Source: Bacillota bacterium (GTDB lineage: Bacteria; Bacillota; Clostridia; Saccharofermentanales; Fastidiosipilaceae). Taken from it: 40,091 nucleotides of DNA. The DNA is taken from positions 1 through 40,091 of the forward strand of contig JASGUW010000106.1 of assembly GCA_030055235.1 (NCBI GenBank), in the 5' to 3' direction. The notes under the pieces were generated by a model. The model worked only from the letters and a program-made list of their open reading frames with translations. It did not search any database and was not told where the DNA came from. A program made the position numbers and the translations under genes. Within the stretch, counting starts at the first letter, position 1; every line of letters begins with the position of its first letter. Below, piece after piece: positions 1-9,313 of the stretch.

Positions 1-270
1 TGTCCATTTCCCCATTCAAATGGTGAACTGTTGGAGTTGTGTCACTTTTCGCTGACACAACTCGACTTTTTGGTCATTTCCCCATTCAAATGGTCAACTT
101 TTGGAGTTGTGTCACTTTTCGCTGACACAACTCGACTTTTTGTCCATTTCCCCATTCAAATGGTCAACTTTTGGAGTTGTGTCACTTTTCGCTGACACAA
201 CTCGCTTTTTTGACAAATTCCCCATCCAAATGGCCAACTTTTGGAGTTGTGTCAGTTTTGACAAACAAGC
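1..270. repeat. 70-bp tandem hairpin array (family A)
   Basis: Almost four copies of a 70-bp unit start at 1, 71, 141 and 211; the array may begin before the window. Each of the first three units holds two hairpins. The larger has an 11-bp perfect stem, GAGTTGTGTCA / TGACACAACTC (34-44 with 53-63, and the same at 104-133 and 174-203), around an 8-nt loop. The smaller is CCATTT / AAATGG (4-9 with 18-23). The fourth unit is degenerate: its right stem arm is lost after 254. Open reading frames over this array are products of the repeat and are not called. Confidence 0.9.
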
Positions 271-859
271 TTATTTGTCATTTTCAGAAGCCTCGAGTGT
301 CAGCTTTTCACATTGTGTTGATCCATCCCTTTTTACAGCCCCATGCTCCGCCTTAAGCTAGCCTGCTGACATCTGCCAGACGGGATGCTGCACGCAAGGA
401 TCCCTTTATAATTACGAAAATATATAAATGCGCTAATTGAAAGTCATGCTCAAACTGCGTGATATCAGGTGTTTGAGTCTGCTTGAATAAGCTTTACTCG
501 TCACGAAAAGTCTGATTTGTACACCGCCCCACTGTTCCACTCGTCGTCCCGTGCGCCCGCCGGCCCGCGTCTTTTGTTTTGCGCTCAGGCGCCCTGCATG
601 TTAAATCATTGTTTTAGAAATCTTAAGACTAAATTAAGACTTACGTCTTTTACTGGCAGCAGAATAAACATGTATTTCCTGAGAACACACGTTGAGTGGA
701 GCTCGCACGTTACATACGTTATGTGAGAGTTAGCAAAACATTAGCTCCGTGTTATATTAGACAGGTTAGCAGCGGCACGGACCAAACCTCGCCTTTTGTC
801 GTCTCAGGCTGATTCAAAAACCCAGTAAGGCGACCAATATAAGCGCTAGAAGGACAATT
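271..859. other. Intergenic, no gene seen
   Basis: I see no convincing coding sequence or RNA gene in this stretch. It separates repeat array A from the LtaS-family gene and probably carries that gene's promoter. A TATATT-like hexamer near 752 is one possible -10 element, but no matching -35 is clear. Confidence 0.5.
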
Positions 860-3034
860 GTGAGTCGCATTCGATCCAAAACCATCCGTCATCGCAGTCG
901 CGATGAAATCCTGGCCGATTTGACACGGGAGAAGCCCGCTGACCGTTTTCTGACAGTGGCGCCTGCCAGGCGTCAGTCCGCGGGGGGACGTTTTCGCCAG
1001 CGACTGCGCAGGCTGCGTCAGCATCCGACCTGGGTGATTTCAACCGGCATCCTCATCCTCCTGCTGACGGCGGTCCTTGCCTTCTGGATTGTGGAGGCCT
1101 ATACCCACGACCCCCTGGCCATGAAACGGCCGCTGCAGCTGCTGAATATCGGCATCTGGCTGACACTTGAGCTTTTCTTTCTGGCGCTGACTGCCTCGGC
1201 GCGGACGGCCTCCATCCTGACCACTGTCTGCGCGACAGTGATCGGCCTGGCCAACTTCCTGGTCATGAGCTTCCGCTCGACACCGCTCGTGCCCTGGGAC
1301 CTGAAGTCGACCGGCACCGCATTTTCGGTTCTCGACAACTACAGCTTTCCCTGGGACATCAAGCTGCTCGGCATTGCGGCTGTCGCTGCAGTCACTGTCC
1401 TGCTCGGCAGCCGGGCCAGACTTCGCCTGGTGCGTCATGATGCGAAGCTCTGGCCGCGCCTCCGTGTGCGTCTCCTGACTCTGCCTCTGGCGATCGCGCT
1501 CTGTGTCGGCCTCTTTGCCGCCCTGCTGACACCGCAGCTGAGCGAGGCCGTCAAAATGGACGGCACGCTCTTTACACCGACTGTCATGTACCGCAAAAAC
1601 GGCTTTATGGCGACCTTCCTCTCCAATTACCGCTATCTGCGCGTGCAGGAGCCGGAGGGCTATTCGATCACGGCCGTCCGAGATATCGCCACTCCCTATC
1701 TGGCGCTTGAGCGCGACGAGGAAGCGTCGGCGCCGCTGCCCGAGCCGCAGACACGCACCTACCCGAAGTCACAGCAGGCGTCGAAGGGCCAGACGACCGG
1801 CGGCGGCTCGGAGTCGCCGAATACCGCCGGGGCAGATGCACTACAGCACACAGCGGACGTGCCGGAGACCTTCACCGCGCCGAACCCGCTGCTCACGGAG
1901 AATGCAGGAGCGCCTGACTGCCTGCCTGAAGCAACACAGGTGCTGCCGGCCGTACGTCCTGATGTCATTGTGATCATGAACGAAGCCTTCTCGGATCCGG
2001 CGGTGCTCGCGGAGTTCACCACCAACCGCGACTACATGCCATTTTTTCGCTCGCTTACGGAAAACACGATCCGCGGCTTTGCGGAGGTCTCGATTGTCGG
2101 CGGCAACACGGCGACCTCGGAATTTGAATTTCTGACCGGCGATTCGATGTACTGGCTGCCGGCCGGCTCCATCGCGTTCCAGCAGTACATCAACGCTGAG
2201 ATGCCCGGTATTGTCAGCCTGATGAACGATCTTGGCTACCGCACTGTCGGCCTGCATCCGTATCATGCGAAGGGCTGGGATCGCCAGCGCGTCTACGGCC
2301 AGCTGGGTTTCCAGGAGGCGGTCTTCCTGGACGGCTTCCGCCACCGCAGCAAACTGCGCAACTACGTCACCGACGCCGCCGTCTACGATGAGATCGACAT
2401 CTACCGGCAGACATCGACGGACGCCGAGCCGCTCTTCGCATTCGCCGTCACCATGCAGAACCATGGCAGTTACAGCGCGGAATTTGACAACTTCAAGCAT
2501 GACCTCCAGGGCCTGACGCCGCGCGCGAACCGCTTTTTTGACACCTATCTTTCTCTGATTGAGCGCTCCGATCAGGCGCTGGAGCAGTTTATCGGGCGCC
2601 TGGAGAAGAGTGGACGGCCGACGATCCTGCTCTTTTTCGGCGACCATCAGCCAAATGAATATGTCGTCGAGCAGCTGAAGCCCGCCTCCGGCGAGTGGGA
2701 GCCGGGGGAGCGCTATCTTGTCCCCTATGTGATCTGGGCGAACTACGACCTGCCCGAATCCAGCGGCGGGCGGACCAGTCTCAACTATCTGGCAGGCCAG
2801 CTGCTGAATGCCGCCGGCCTGCCCAAGTCACCCTGGTTCTACTTCCTTGACGACGTCTATGAAGAAGTTCCGGTGTTGACGCAGCATGGTCTGGTGGGCC
2901 GTGATGGCCGCCGCTACGAGCGCATCGAGGACAGTCCCTACGCCGAGCTGCTCGCCTCCTATGAGCTTCTGCAGTACAACCATCTGCTCGATCCCAAAAA
3001 CCGCGTAGAAGAGCTGTTCTGCCTCATCCCCTGA
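860..3034 (+). CDS. LTA synthase / sulfatase-family membrane protein
   Basis: Predicted polyglycerol-phosphate transferase of the LtaS/alkaline phosphatase superfamily, acting outside the membrane on phosphatidylglycerol. The 724-residue protein starts at a GTG with an AAGGA ribosome site just upstream. A basic N-terminus is followed by about five membrane segments (roughly 57-80, 92-112, 117-138, 166-183, 205-226). A Pro/Ser/Thr-rich linker (about 285-365) leads to the extracellular sulfatase domain. Visible active-site elements are the metal-binding Glu375 in VIVIMNEAFSD, the likely nucleophile Thr417 in GGNTATSEFEFLTG, and FFGDHQP (Asp595-His596). The length and long linker differ from the roughly 650-residue S. 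aureus LtaS, so the exact polymer is uncertain. The stop overlaps the end of the convergent nitrilase gene by 11 bp. Confidence 0.85.
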   Translation: MSRIRSKTIRHRSRDEILADLTREKPADRFLTVAPARRQSAGGRFRQRLRRLRQHPTWVISTGILILLLTAVLAFWIVEAYTHDPLAMKRPLQLLNIGIWLTLELFFLALTASARTASILTTVCATVIGLANFLVMSFRSTPLVPWDLKSTGTAFSVLDNYSFPWDIKLLGIAAVAAVTVLLGSRARLRLVRHDAKLWPRLRVRLLTLPLAIALCVGLFAALLTPQLSEAVKMDGTLFTPTVMYRKNGFMATFLSNYRYLRVQEPEGYSITAVRDIATPYLALERDEEASAPLPEPQTRTYPKSQQASKGQTTGGGSESPNTAGADALQHTADVPETFTAPNPLLTENAGAPDCLPEATQVLPAVRPDVIVIMNEAFSDPAVLAEFTTNRDYMPFFRSLTENTIRGFAEVSIVGGNTATSEFEFLTGDSMYWLPAGSIAFQQYINAEMPGIVSLMNDLGYRTVGLHPYHAKGWDRQRVYGQLGFQEAVFLDGFRHRSKLRNYVTDAAVYDEIDIYRQTSTDAEPLFAFAVTMQNHGSYSAEFDNFKHDLQGLTPRANRFFDTYLSLIERSDQALEQFIGRLEKSGRPTILLFFGDHQPNEYVVEQLKPASGEWEPGERYLVPYVIWANYDLPESSGGRTSLNYLAGQLLNAAGLPKSPWFYFLDDVYEEVPVLTQHGLVGRDGRRYERIEDSPYAELLASYELLQYNHLLDPKNRVEELFCLIP

Positions 3035-3932
3035 AGCGGGTCGTGCCGTCCAGCGTCAGCAGCGGCCCGTAGAGGTCGGGGCGGCGATCGCGGTAAAGCC
3101 CCCAGCCGCGGCGCAGTCGCCCAAGCTCCTCCAGGTCATAGCTCTGGTGCAGGATCACTTCTTCGCTTGATCCGGCCTGCTGCAGGATTTCGCCGCGCGG
3201 CCCCGTCATGAACGAATGCCCGTAGAAGGTGATCTCACTCGTCATGCCGCCCAGTTCCATGCGTTCGCGGCCGACGCGGTTGGCGGCGATGACCGGGACC
3301 AGGTTGGCCGCCGCGTGACCGATCATGCAGTTCTGCCAGTGCCGGCTTGAGTCGACCGACTGATCAAGCGGCTCGGAGCCGATGGCGGTGGGGTAGAAGA
3401 GCAGCTCAGCCCCCAGCAGGCTCATGATGCGGGCGGCCTCCGGAAACCACTGGTCCCAGCAGATGCCGACGCCGATGCGGGCATAGGCGGTGTCCCAGAC
3501 ACGGAAACCGGTATCGCCCGGGGCAAAGTAGAATTTCTCCTCATAACCGGGGCCGTCGGGGATGTGGGCTTTGCGATAGACGCCGAGCAGGCTGCCGTCG
3601 GCGTCCAGGATGGCGATGGAGTTGTAGAAAACGTTGCCGGCACGTTCGTAGAAGCTGATGGGTAAGACGACGGCAAGTTCGGCTGCTATTTGGGCGAAGT
3701 CCGCCACCAGCCGACTGTCCTCCAGCGTCTGGGCCTGCTCGTAGAGGGCCTCGTCCTCCAGCTGGCAGAAATAGCGATCTGCGAAGAGTTCCTGCAGCAG
3801 AATGATCCGGGCCCCGTCCGCCGCCGCCTGGCGTACCCGTTCCGCGGCCACGCGGATATTTGCCTCCACTCCGCGATTCCCCAGCATCTGGATCGCCGCT
3901 ACTTGTACCACTCTGCTTTTCGCCTCGTTCAT
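3024..3932 (-). CDS. aguB: Carbon-nitrogen hydrolase, N-carbamoylputrescine amidase-like
   Basis: Nitrilase-superfamily amidase of 302 residues. The best family match is N-carbamoylputrescine amidase, which releases putrescine, CO2 and ammonia in agmatine breakdown. The Glu-Lys-Cys triad is visible: Glu48 in LLQELF, Lys121 in YRKAHIPDGPGY and Cys158 in GICWDQWFPE. The KAHIPDGPGYEEKFYF stretch and the GDTGF loop are typical of AguB. The ATG is preceded by GGGAGG about 8 nt upstream. No agmatine deiminase lies beside it, so substrate assignment rests on family resemblance alone; another omega-amidase-type substrate is possible. It is convergent with, and overlaps, the LtaS-like gene. Confidence 0.85.
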   Translation of the reverse strand: MNEAKSRVVQVAAIQMLGNRGVEANIRVAAERVRQAAADGARIILLQELFADRYFCQLEDEALYEQAQTLEDSRLVADFAQIAAELAVVLPISFYERAGNVFYNSIAILDADGSLLGVYRKAHIPDGPGYEEKFYFAPGDTGFRVWDTAYARIGVGICWDQWFPEAARIMSLLGAELLFYPTAIGSEPLDQSVDSSRHWQNCMIGHAAANLVPVIAANRVGRERMELGGMTSEITFYGHSFMTGPRGEILQQAGSSEEVILHQSYDLEELGRLRRGWGLYRDRRPDLYGPLLTLDGTTRFRG

Positions 3933-4756
3933 GTTCTGCCACCTCCCGCTGCTCCCGCTGCTGGCCTAGAGGGTATCACAGCCGGACCCCGGAGCATCCC
4001 GGTGCTCTGTACCTGATCAGCTGTTTGTGCAGGATGTGAGCGCGAAACCTTGAAAAGCCTCAACTTCACAATCAACGAATTCTGCCGAAACAGCGATTCT
4101 CAGCCTGCTGCTGCTCCCCTTATCTTCCGTTCTGCGCCCGGCTCAGCAGTGGCGTCGCAGTCTGAGATCAGGAGGCGCTTTGCGCTTTCTGTGTCTCCCT
4201 GCGTGCTGTTTTGCCTGTTGATGGGGCCGGAAACACAGAAGCTGTCTTGTGCTGCTACCCCTGTCCCGTTCTGTCACTTTGCACAGGACGTTTGTCGAAA
4301 CTCAAGGGAAAAGCCGACCAGGCGGTTGACGAAAAGCTGTCATTTTGTGTCAGTTTGATGAATTCGATTTATATATCGCTTCATTTTACTGATCCGGTAC
4401 ATTGGCGAATATTAATGAATATAGTTTATTAAAGAAAATACTTACGATTTGTTTGTGTCTTATTGACAAATTGAATAGAATGATAATATTCTTAATATTG
4501 CTTAATGTACAGTTCTCGTTAAGTTGTGAAAGCATTTTTGTGCAGATGATGCAGTGCGGACTTCGGCCGGAGCAGAGGCTAAAGCGCAGATGTCAGCACC
4601 AGTTGTGAGTATCGAAGAAGGAATGCTCGTTTGGAGCGAATTGAAAGAGGGGGTGAGCGTGGACACTTTGTAAACAGCAGGTATTCGATTCACTGAAGCA
4701 AGGGTTAGATTTGCCTTTGCCTTTTTTTGGGCGGAGAGCAGTAAAAAGGAGTTAAT
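3933..4756. other. Long intergenic region upstream of uidA
   Basis: I see no supported gene in this stretch. The left half has mixed composition. From about 4360 the DNA becomes strongly AT-rich, in contrast to the GC-rich genes on both sides, and it holds a candidate promoter near 4463. Its length upstream of a sugar-use cluster suggests regulatory sites, but I cannot identify an operator. Confidence 0.5.
4463..4492 (+). promoter_or_regulatory. Candidate promoter for the glucuronidase cluster
   Basis: A consensus TTGACA (4463-4468) is followed after 18 bp by TATTCT (4487-4492), within an AT-rich block. Alternative -10 hexamers (TAATAT at 15-bp spacing) overlap it. It lies about 265 bp upstream of the uidA start, leaving a long leader. 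Confidence 0.35.
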
Positions 4757-6568
4757 ATGTTGTATCCAATTCTTACAGACACACGCACAGTACAGTCGCT
4801 TGACGGCATTTGGAAGTTCCTGGTGGACAAGGACACTGAGGTCATTGATCCCAGCAAGCCCATTCCCGCAGATCGCAGCATGGCGGTGCCGGGCTCGTTC
4901 AACGATCAGGGCATGACGCGCGATGTGCGCATGCACTGCGGCTACGTCTGGTATGAGCGCGAGTTTATGATTTCCAAGGCTTTGCTTGACCAGCGTATTG
5001 TTCTTCGCTTTGATGCCGCTACGCACGAGGCAGAAGTCTATGTGAACGGTAAGTTCCTTGTTCGTCATAAGGGCGGCTTTTTACCCTTTGAGGCGGAGAT
5101 CAACGACTTTGTCCAGTGCGGCGCCAACCGCGTAACGGTCAAGCTCAGCAATATGCTTGATCATACGACGCTGCCGGTCGGCAACTACTCCGAGCGTGTC
5201 GACGAAAATGGCAGGCTCATCCGCAAAGTGTCGGAAAACTTCGACTTCTTCAACTATTCCGGCCTGACCCGTTATGTCCGCATCTACACCACGCCCAGGA
5301 CCTATGTGCGCGATATCGTGCTGACCTATGACGTCACACTGAACGATGAGTGTGCCGCTGACAAGGCTGTGGTGAAGGTGAAGACGGATGTCGTCGGTGA
5401 TGTCGACGCTGTTGAAGTCAAGATCCTGGATGAGGAGCGCCAGCTTGTTGCCAGCGGCCAGGGAGCCGAAGTGGATGTTGAGGTGGCCAACGCCCGTCTG
5501 TGGCAGCCGCTCAACGCCTACCTCTACACGGCCCGCGTAGAGCTGAAGAAGGACGGCGAGCTGGTCGACTGCTATGAGGAGCCCTTCGGCATTCGTACGG
5601 TTGAAGTCCGCGGCCTCCAGTTCCTGATCAATGGCAAACCGTTCTACTTCAAGGGCTACGGCAAGCACGAAGACTCCTATATCAACGGCCGCGGCATCAA
5701 TGAGGCGCTGAACGTCTGCGACATCAGCCTGATGCGCTGGATGGGTGCCAACTCCTTCCGTACATCGCACTATCCCTACTCTGAGGAAATGATGAGGCTT
5801 TGTGACCGTGAAGGCATCGTCGTTATTGATGAGGTGGCAGCAGTCGGTCAGTTTGAGGGTTTCAGCGTCGACTCGGCGAGTGGCATGGGAGTCAAATCGA
5901 CATGGTCAAAGCTTGACACAAAGGCGCAGCATGAGCAGGACATCGCTGAGCTGATCGCCCGCGACAAGAACCACGCCTGTGTCGTCATGTGGTCACTGAT
6001 GAACGAGCCGGATTCGGCCGGCCCGGGTGCACGCGAATACTTCGAGCACATCTTTGCCTATGCACGCAAGCTGGATCCCCAGAATCGTCCCTTTACCTAT
6101 GTGAACTTCCAGGTCTGCGGGATTGATAAGGATGTCTGTGCCGATCTCTCTGATGTGATCTGCCTGAACCGCTACTTTGGCTGGTACTGGGATACCGCCG
6201 ATTTCGCCAGCGCCGAGAAGCACCTCATTGAAGACCTTGAGGCCTGGCACGCCAAGTACCCCGACAAGCCGATCATGTTCTGTGAGTATGGTGCGGATAC
6301 CGTTGCCGGCTTCCATGCCGTTGACGATATTCCCTTTACCGAGGACTACCAGCAGACCTACTATGAGATCAACTCGCGTGTCTTTGACATGTTCGAATTC
6401 TTCATCGGTGAGCAACTCTGGAACTTTGCCGACTTTGAGACAAAGACCGGTATCAACCGCGTTCAGGGCAACAAGAAGGGCATCTTTACGCGTGGGCGTG
6501 AACCCAAGGCAGCTGCCCGCTGGCTGCGCAACCGCTGGCTTCAGATCCCGGATTTTGACTACAAATAA
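4757..6568 (+). CDS. uidA: Beta-glucuronidase (GH2)
   Basis: Cytoplasmic glycoside hydrolase family 2 enzyme that releases glucuronic acid from beta-glucuronides. At 603 residues it matches the E. coli enzyme in length and shows no signal peptide. The N-terminal jelly-roll sugar-binding domain and the immunoglobulin-like domain precede a TIM barrel. The acid/base is Glu417 in MWSLMNEPDS and the nucleophile is Glu510 in MFCEYGADTVAGFH. The Asn-x-Lys pair that recognises the glucuronate carboxylate is present (Asn572, Lys574 in NKKGIFTRG), which separates it from beta-galactosidases. The ATG has an AAAAGGAG site 6 nt upstream. It heads a likely three-gene cluster with a PTS-type permease and a lipoprotein. 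Confidence 0.95.
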   Translation: MLYPILTDTRTVQSLDGIWKFLVDKDTEVIDPSKPIPADRSMAVPGSFNDQGMTRDVRMHCGYVWYEREFMISKALLDQRIVLRFDAATHEAEVYVNGKFLVRHKGGFLPFEAEINDFVQCGANRVTVKLSNMLDHTTLPVGNYSERVDENGRLIRKVSENFDFFNYSGLTRYVRIYTTPRTYVRDIVLTYDVTLNDECAADKAVVKVKTDVVGDVDAVEVKILDEERQLVASGQGAEVDVEVANARLWQPLNAYLYTARVELKKDGELVDCYEEPFGIRTVEVRGLQFLINGKPFYFKGYGKHEDSYINGRGINEALNVCDISLMRWMGANSFRTSHYPYSEEMMRLCDREGIVVIDEVAAVGQFEGFSVDSASGMGVKSTWSKLDTKAQHEQDIAELIARDKNHACVVMWSLMNEPDSAGPGAREYFEHIFAYARKLDPQNRPFTYVNFQVCGIDKDVCADLSDVICLNRYFGWYWDTADFASAEKHLIEDLEAWHAKYPDKPIMFCEYGADTVAGFHAVDDIPFTEDYQQTYYEINSRVFDMFEFFIGEQLWNFADFETKTGINRVQGNKKGIFTRGREPKAAARWLRNRWLQIPDFDYK

Positions 6569-6586
6569 GTCGTAGCCATGACAAGG

Positions 6587-6614
6587 TTCGGGCGTTTTAT
6601 TTAAAACGCCCGAA
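6587..6614 (+). other. Intercistronic 13-bp hairpin
   Basis: TTCGGGCGTTTTA (6587-6599) pairs perfectly with TAAAACGCCCGAA (6602-6614) around a 2-nt loop, between the uidA stop and the ribosome site of the next gene. No T-tract follows, so it is not a standard intrinsic terminator. It may stabilise the uidA message, lower downstream expression, or serve as a dyad operator. Confidence 0.7.
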
Positions 6615-6633
6615 TTCATGAAAGGAGACAGCG

Positions 6634-7845
6634 ATGAGTGTAGTCGCGAAAAAGGCCGGTAGTCCAGCAAAGGGGAAAACGAACCCTTTGAACAAAGTTT
6701 TTGATATCATTGGTGGCATTTTCAAGCCCATCCTTATCGTCATCATCGGCGGAGGTGTTCTGCAGGCACTCCGTGATGTGTTGCTCATGCTTGGAGTCAT
6801 CGGCAAAGTCAGCAGCAGCTACCTGATCCTGAATGCTCTGGGTGACTGTGCCTTTTACTTCCTGCCGATTTTCCTCGCCTATTCCAGTGCCCAGGTATTC
6901 GGTGCCACGCCGTACATGTCAGCGGCTGTCGCGGCCTTTCTGGTCTACCCGTCCATTACGAACATGTTTACATGGGCCAACAATGTCGGCTGGAGCCTGA
7001 CGCTTTTTGGCACCATTCCGGTGACATATGCCAAATACCCGTCCAGTGTTCTGCCGATCATTCTGATTGTCCTTTTCCAGTCCAAGATAGAACCGCTGAT
7101 AAAAAAGGTCGTCCCGGAACTGTTGAAAACCATCTTCGTCCCGGTTCTGACCATGTTTTTCACGGCGATTGTCGGTCTTGTCATTCTTGGCCCGATCGGC
7201 ACCTGGATCGGCGACGGTCTGGCCGCTGCCATCAGCTGGCTGAACCGGACGGTGCCCTGGCTGGTACCGACGCTGGTAGGTGCACTTTCGCCTTTCCTCG
7301 TCATCACCGGTTCTCATTACTCGCTCTTCCCGGTCGCCACACAGAACCTGGCCCAGCTCGGCTACGATACCGTGCTCCTGCCCGGTAACATGGCTTCCAA
7401 CATAGCGCTTGCGGGCATGTCGTTTGCGGTCGCCATGCGGGCAAAAAATCCCAAGTATAAGAGCTACAGTGCCTCCTCCGGTATTACATCGCTCTTTGGC
7501 ATTTCGCAGTCATCACTTTACGGTAACGCCATACCGCTGAAGAAGCCCCTCATTGCCTCCATTCTCGGCGGCGGCATTGCAGGCTTCTATGCCGGTATCA
7601 CCGCAATCAAGGGCCACAGTTTTGTTACACCGGGCCTGCTCTCGCTGGTGGGTTACCTGCAGCCGACGTCCAATATCATCAATGCGATCATCACCTGTGT
7701 GATCGCGTTTGCAGGCACTTTCGTTCTGACGCTTGTACTTGGCTTTGAAGAGCCTGATGAGCAGACAGTGCGTGAGCTTTCCGGCGAAGCGGCCCCTGCT
7801 GAAGATGCGAAAGCAGGGACGGATAAGGCTGGAGGTAAAAAATGA
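6634..7845 (+). CDS. Orphan PTS EIIC-type permease, glucoside family
   Basis: Membrane permease of 403 residues matching the EIIC domain of beta-glucoside-type PTS transporters, with about ten hydrophobic segments. The KSKIEPLIKKVVPELLK-like region, the GSHYSLFP loop and LKKPLIASILGGGIAG are characteristic. There is no EIIB cysteine domain or EIIA histidine domain, and neither is encoded next to it. The family signature GITEPALYG reads GISQSSLYG here (from residue 289), replacing the conserved Glu and Pro. The acidic Ala-rich C-terminal tail is hydrophilic. Its position after uidA suggests uptake of a glucuronide or a related sugar, either by facilitated entry or with EIIA/EIIB from elsewhere. 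The ATG has AAAGGAG upstream, and the stop overlaps the next start (ATGA). Confidence 0.8.
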   Translation: MSVVAKKAGSPAKGKTNPLNKVFDIIGGIFKPILIVIIGGGVLQALRDVLLMLGVIGKVSSSYLILNALGDCAFYFLPIFLAYSSAQVFGATPYMSAAVAAFLVYPSITNMFTWANNVGWSLTLFGTIPVTYAKYPSSVLPIILIVLFQSKIEPLIKKVVPELLKTIFVPVLTMFFTAIVGLVILGPIGTWIGDGLAAAISWLNRTVPWLVPTLVGALSPFLVITGSHYSLFPVATQNLAQLGYDTVLLPGNMASNIALAGMSFAVAMRAKNPKYKSYSASSGITSLFGISQSSLYGNAIPLKKPLIASILGGGIAGFYAGITAIKGHSFVTPGLLSLVGYLQPTSNIINAIITCVIAFAGTFVLTLVLGFEEPDEQTVRELSGEAAPAEDAKAGTDKAGGKK

Positions 7846-8345
7846 AACGCATAGGATCCATACTCCTTATCGCAGCACTTGTTCTGAGCCTGGCAGCCTG
7901 CTCGAAAGGCGGTCAGAAGGAATTCACGACGAATCTGCCGCCTGAAACCGGGGAGCTTGGCGAGGATATCAGAATTGATGCCAGCAACCATATCCAGATT
8001 AAGAAGGCGGAAGTGGTGCGTGACGGCGAGCGTGAGATCCTGCTGATTACCTATGACTGGTACTTTGAGGGTGGTAAAGCGCGCGCTGGATTTGAACAGT
8101 ACGTGATCACGGCGAAGCAGGGAGGTGTTGCCCTTAAGGGCGACCTCAGCCAGGTGGAAAGCATCAAGAAGCTCGTCACGCAGATCAATGTCGACGAGAA
8201 GCTTGAAGACATTCAGCAGGGCTTTGTCCTGCGGGATCAGGAACCCGTGACACTTTCGCTGATGGGCAATGAATCGTGGATTTTCAAAGAGGGAAAACCG
8301 GTTCACGCCTATCCAGTGACCGTGGAGGTGCCCGTAGCGCCGTAA
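7842..8345 (+). CDS. Small secreted lipoprotein, unknown function
   Basis: A 167-residue protein with a type II signal peptide: Lys/Arg at positions 2-3, a hydrophobic core, and lipobox LAAC (Cys around residue 20) followed by SKGG. The mature part (DASNHIQIKKAEVVRDGE, ITYDWYFEGG) resembles the small beta-rich domains often annotated DUF5067 in Bacillota lipoproteins, but I only see a general likeness. It is translationally coupled to the EIIC gene by an ATGA overlap, which suggests it works with that permease or senses its substrate at the membrane surface. A terminator follows about 185 bp later. Confidence 0.7.
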   Translation: MKRIGSILLIAALVLSLAACSKGGQKEFTTNLPPETGELGEDIRIDASNHIQIKKAEVVRDGEREILLITYDWYFEGGKARAGFEQYVITAKQGGVALKGDLSQVESIKKLVTQINVDEKLEDIQQGFVLRDQEPVTLSLMGNESWIFKEGKPVHAYPVTVEVPVAP

Positions 8346-8796
8346 GTGGTCACAGGAAAGAGATCTTTATAACGTCGACATGATCTGGCTCTCGCTTTGA
8401 CCTTCGCAGCCGCAGCTCGGCCCTGAGATAAGCAGGAAGTCCTTTGGCATTGACCACACAGGTCGCCGTAGATTGGATGAATGAAATGCCGGTGTGAAGC
8501 AGACTTCGTCGGCAACGTAAAAAGTGGATTCGCCCGAAGCGCCATTTGACAGGCGTTTCGGGCGATCTTTTTTTCTTCTTCTGGGGCGAAGCGTTCCGCG
8601 GCCGCGATTGGAGAGGTGGCGGAGCTTGCCAGATTGGCATGGGTGCGGGTGCGGGTACGAGTGATTGACCGCCAGTGTATGGAGAATCCAACGCAGAAGT
8701 GTCCGTTTCCGTTTGCCGGTTGCTATTCAGAAGGGGCTGGCTGTGTTATTCCGCAGCCTCCACAAAAGCGACAAAGCATATGCTGCGATGCGTATC
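8346..8796. other. Intergenic, terminator only
   Basis: I see nothing coding between the lipoprotein gene and the IS5-type element. The only clear element is the terminator at 8530-8574. Confidence 0.5.
8530..8574 (+). terminator. Rho-independent terminator of the glucuronide cluster
   Basis: A 14-bp stem (8530-8543 with 8552-8565, one G-U pair) with loop ATTTGACA is followed by TCTTTTTTT. Its orientation fits the end of the uidA-EIIC-lipoprotein transcript. Confidence 0.85.
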
Positions 8797-9313
8797 CTAA
8801 GCGTGCTGCCAGGGCATGTTATGCAATAGTGAATGTAAGCAAGAGGACATACATGTCAGACGGACCATGCCAAGATAACTGATGAATGTCTTCTTGTAGC
8901 GCGTTGCGACCCGGCGATTGTTCTTCAGTTTGAGGAAGAAATCTTCGACCAAATACCGATCTTTTATCTGTGTTTATCGTATGGTCGGGGATTCTTGGCG
9001 TTCCTGCGAAAGGGGTAACAGGAATACCATCCTTCTCTTCGATGGCTCTCACGAATGCCTGACTATCGTAGCCCTTATCTGCAGGCACATAGCTGTTTTC
9101 CAGATCAAACTCCGTAATCAAATCATTCGCTGGCGTATAGTCGCTGACATTCCCAGCGGTCAAATAAACGGTAAATGGATTCCCTAAAGCATCAACGACT
9201 GCATGATTTTTTGTGGTATATCCCCTACCTGATCGACCAATTCCCTGTTTTCGCGCCCTCCCTTTTTTACCCGATGCATGTAGGTGCACCTGGATACAGG
9301 GGTCATCGATCAT
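8797..9313 (-). pseudogene. IS5-type transposase orfB, frameshifted
   Basis: The second half of the transposase carries the DDE catalytic core region: RGYTTKNHAVVDALGNP, then LTAGNVSDY and the YVPADKGYDS aspartate motif. After VTPFAG the reading frame is lost. The expected AKNPRPYDKHR segment lies in another frame, and KDRYLVEDFFLKLKNNRRVATRY in a third. This fits two single-base deletions near 9003 and 8963 relative to the family. The intact-frame continuation would stop at 8797. The glutamate motif is therefore out of frame and the copy should be inactive. The start overlaps the orfA stop by ATGA. Confidence 0.8.

Noticed and set aside
101-361. Small proteins encoded by array A
   Set aside because: The predicted peptides are translations of the repeat, without start context or conservation signal.
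1841-2647. 268-codon minus-strand frame inside the LtaS-like gene
   Set aside because: It is a shadow of a GC-rich gene; the plus-strand frame has clear catalytic motifs.
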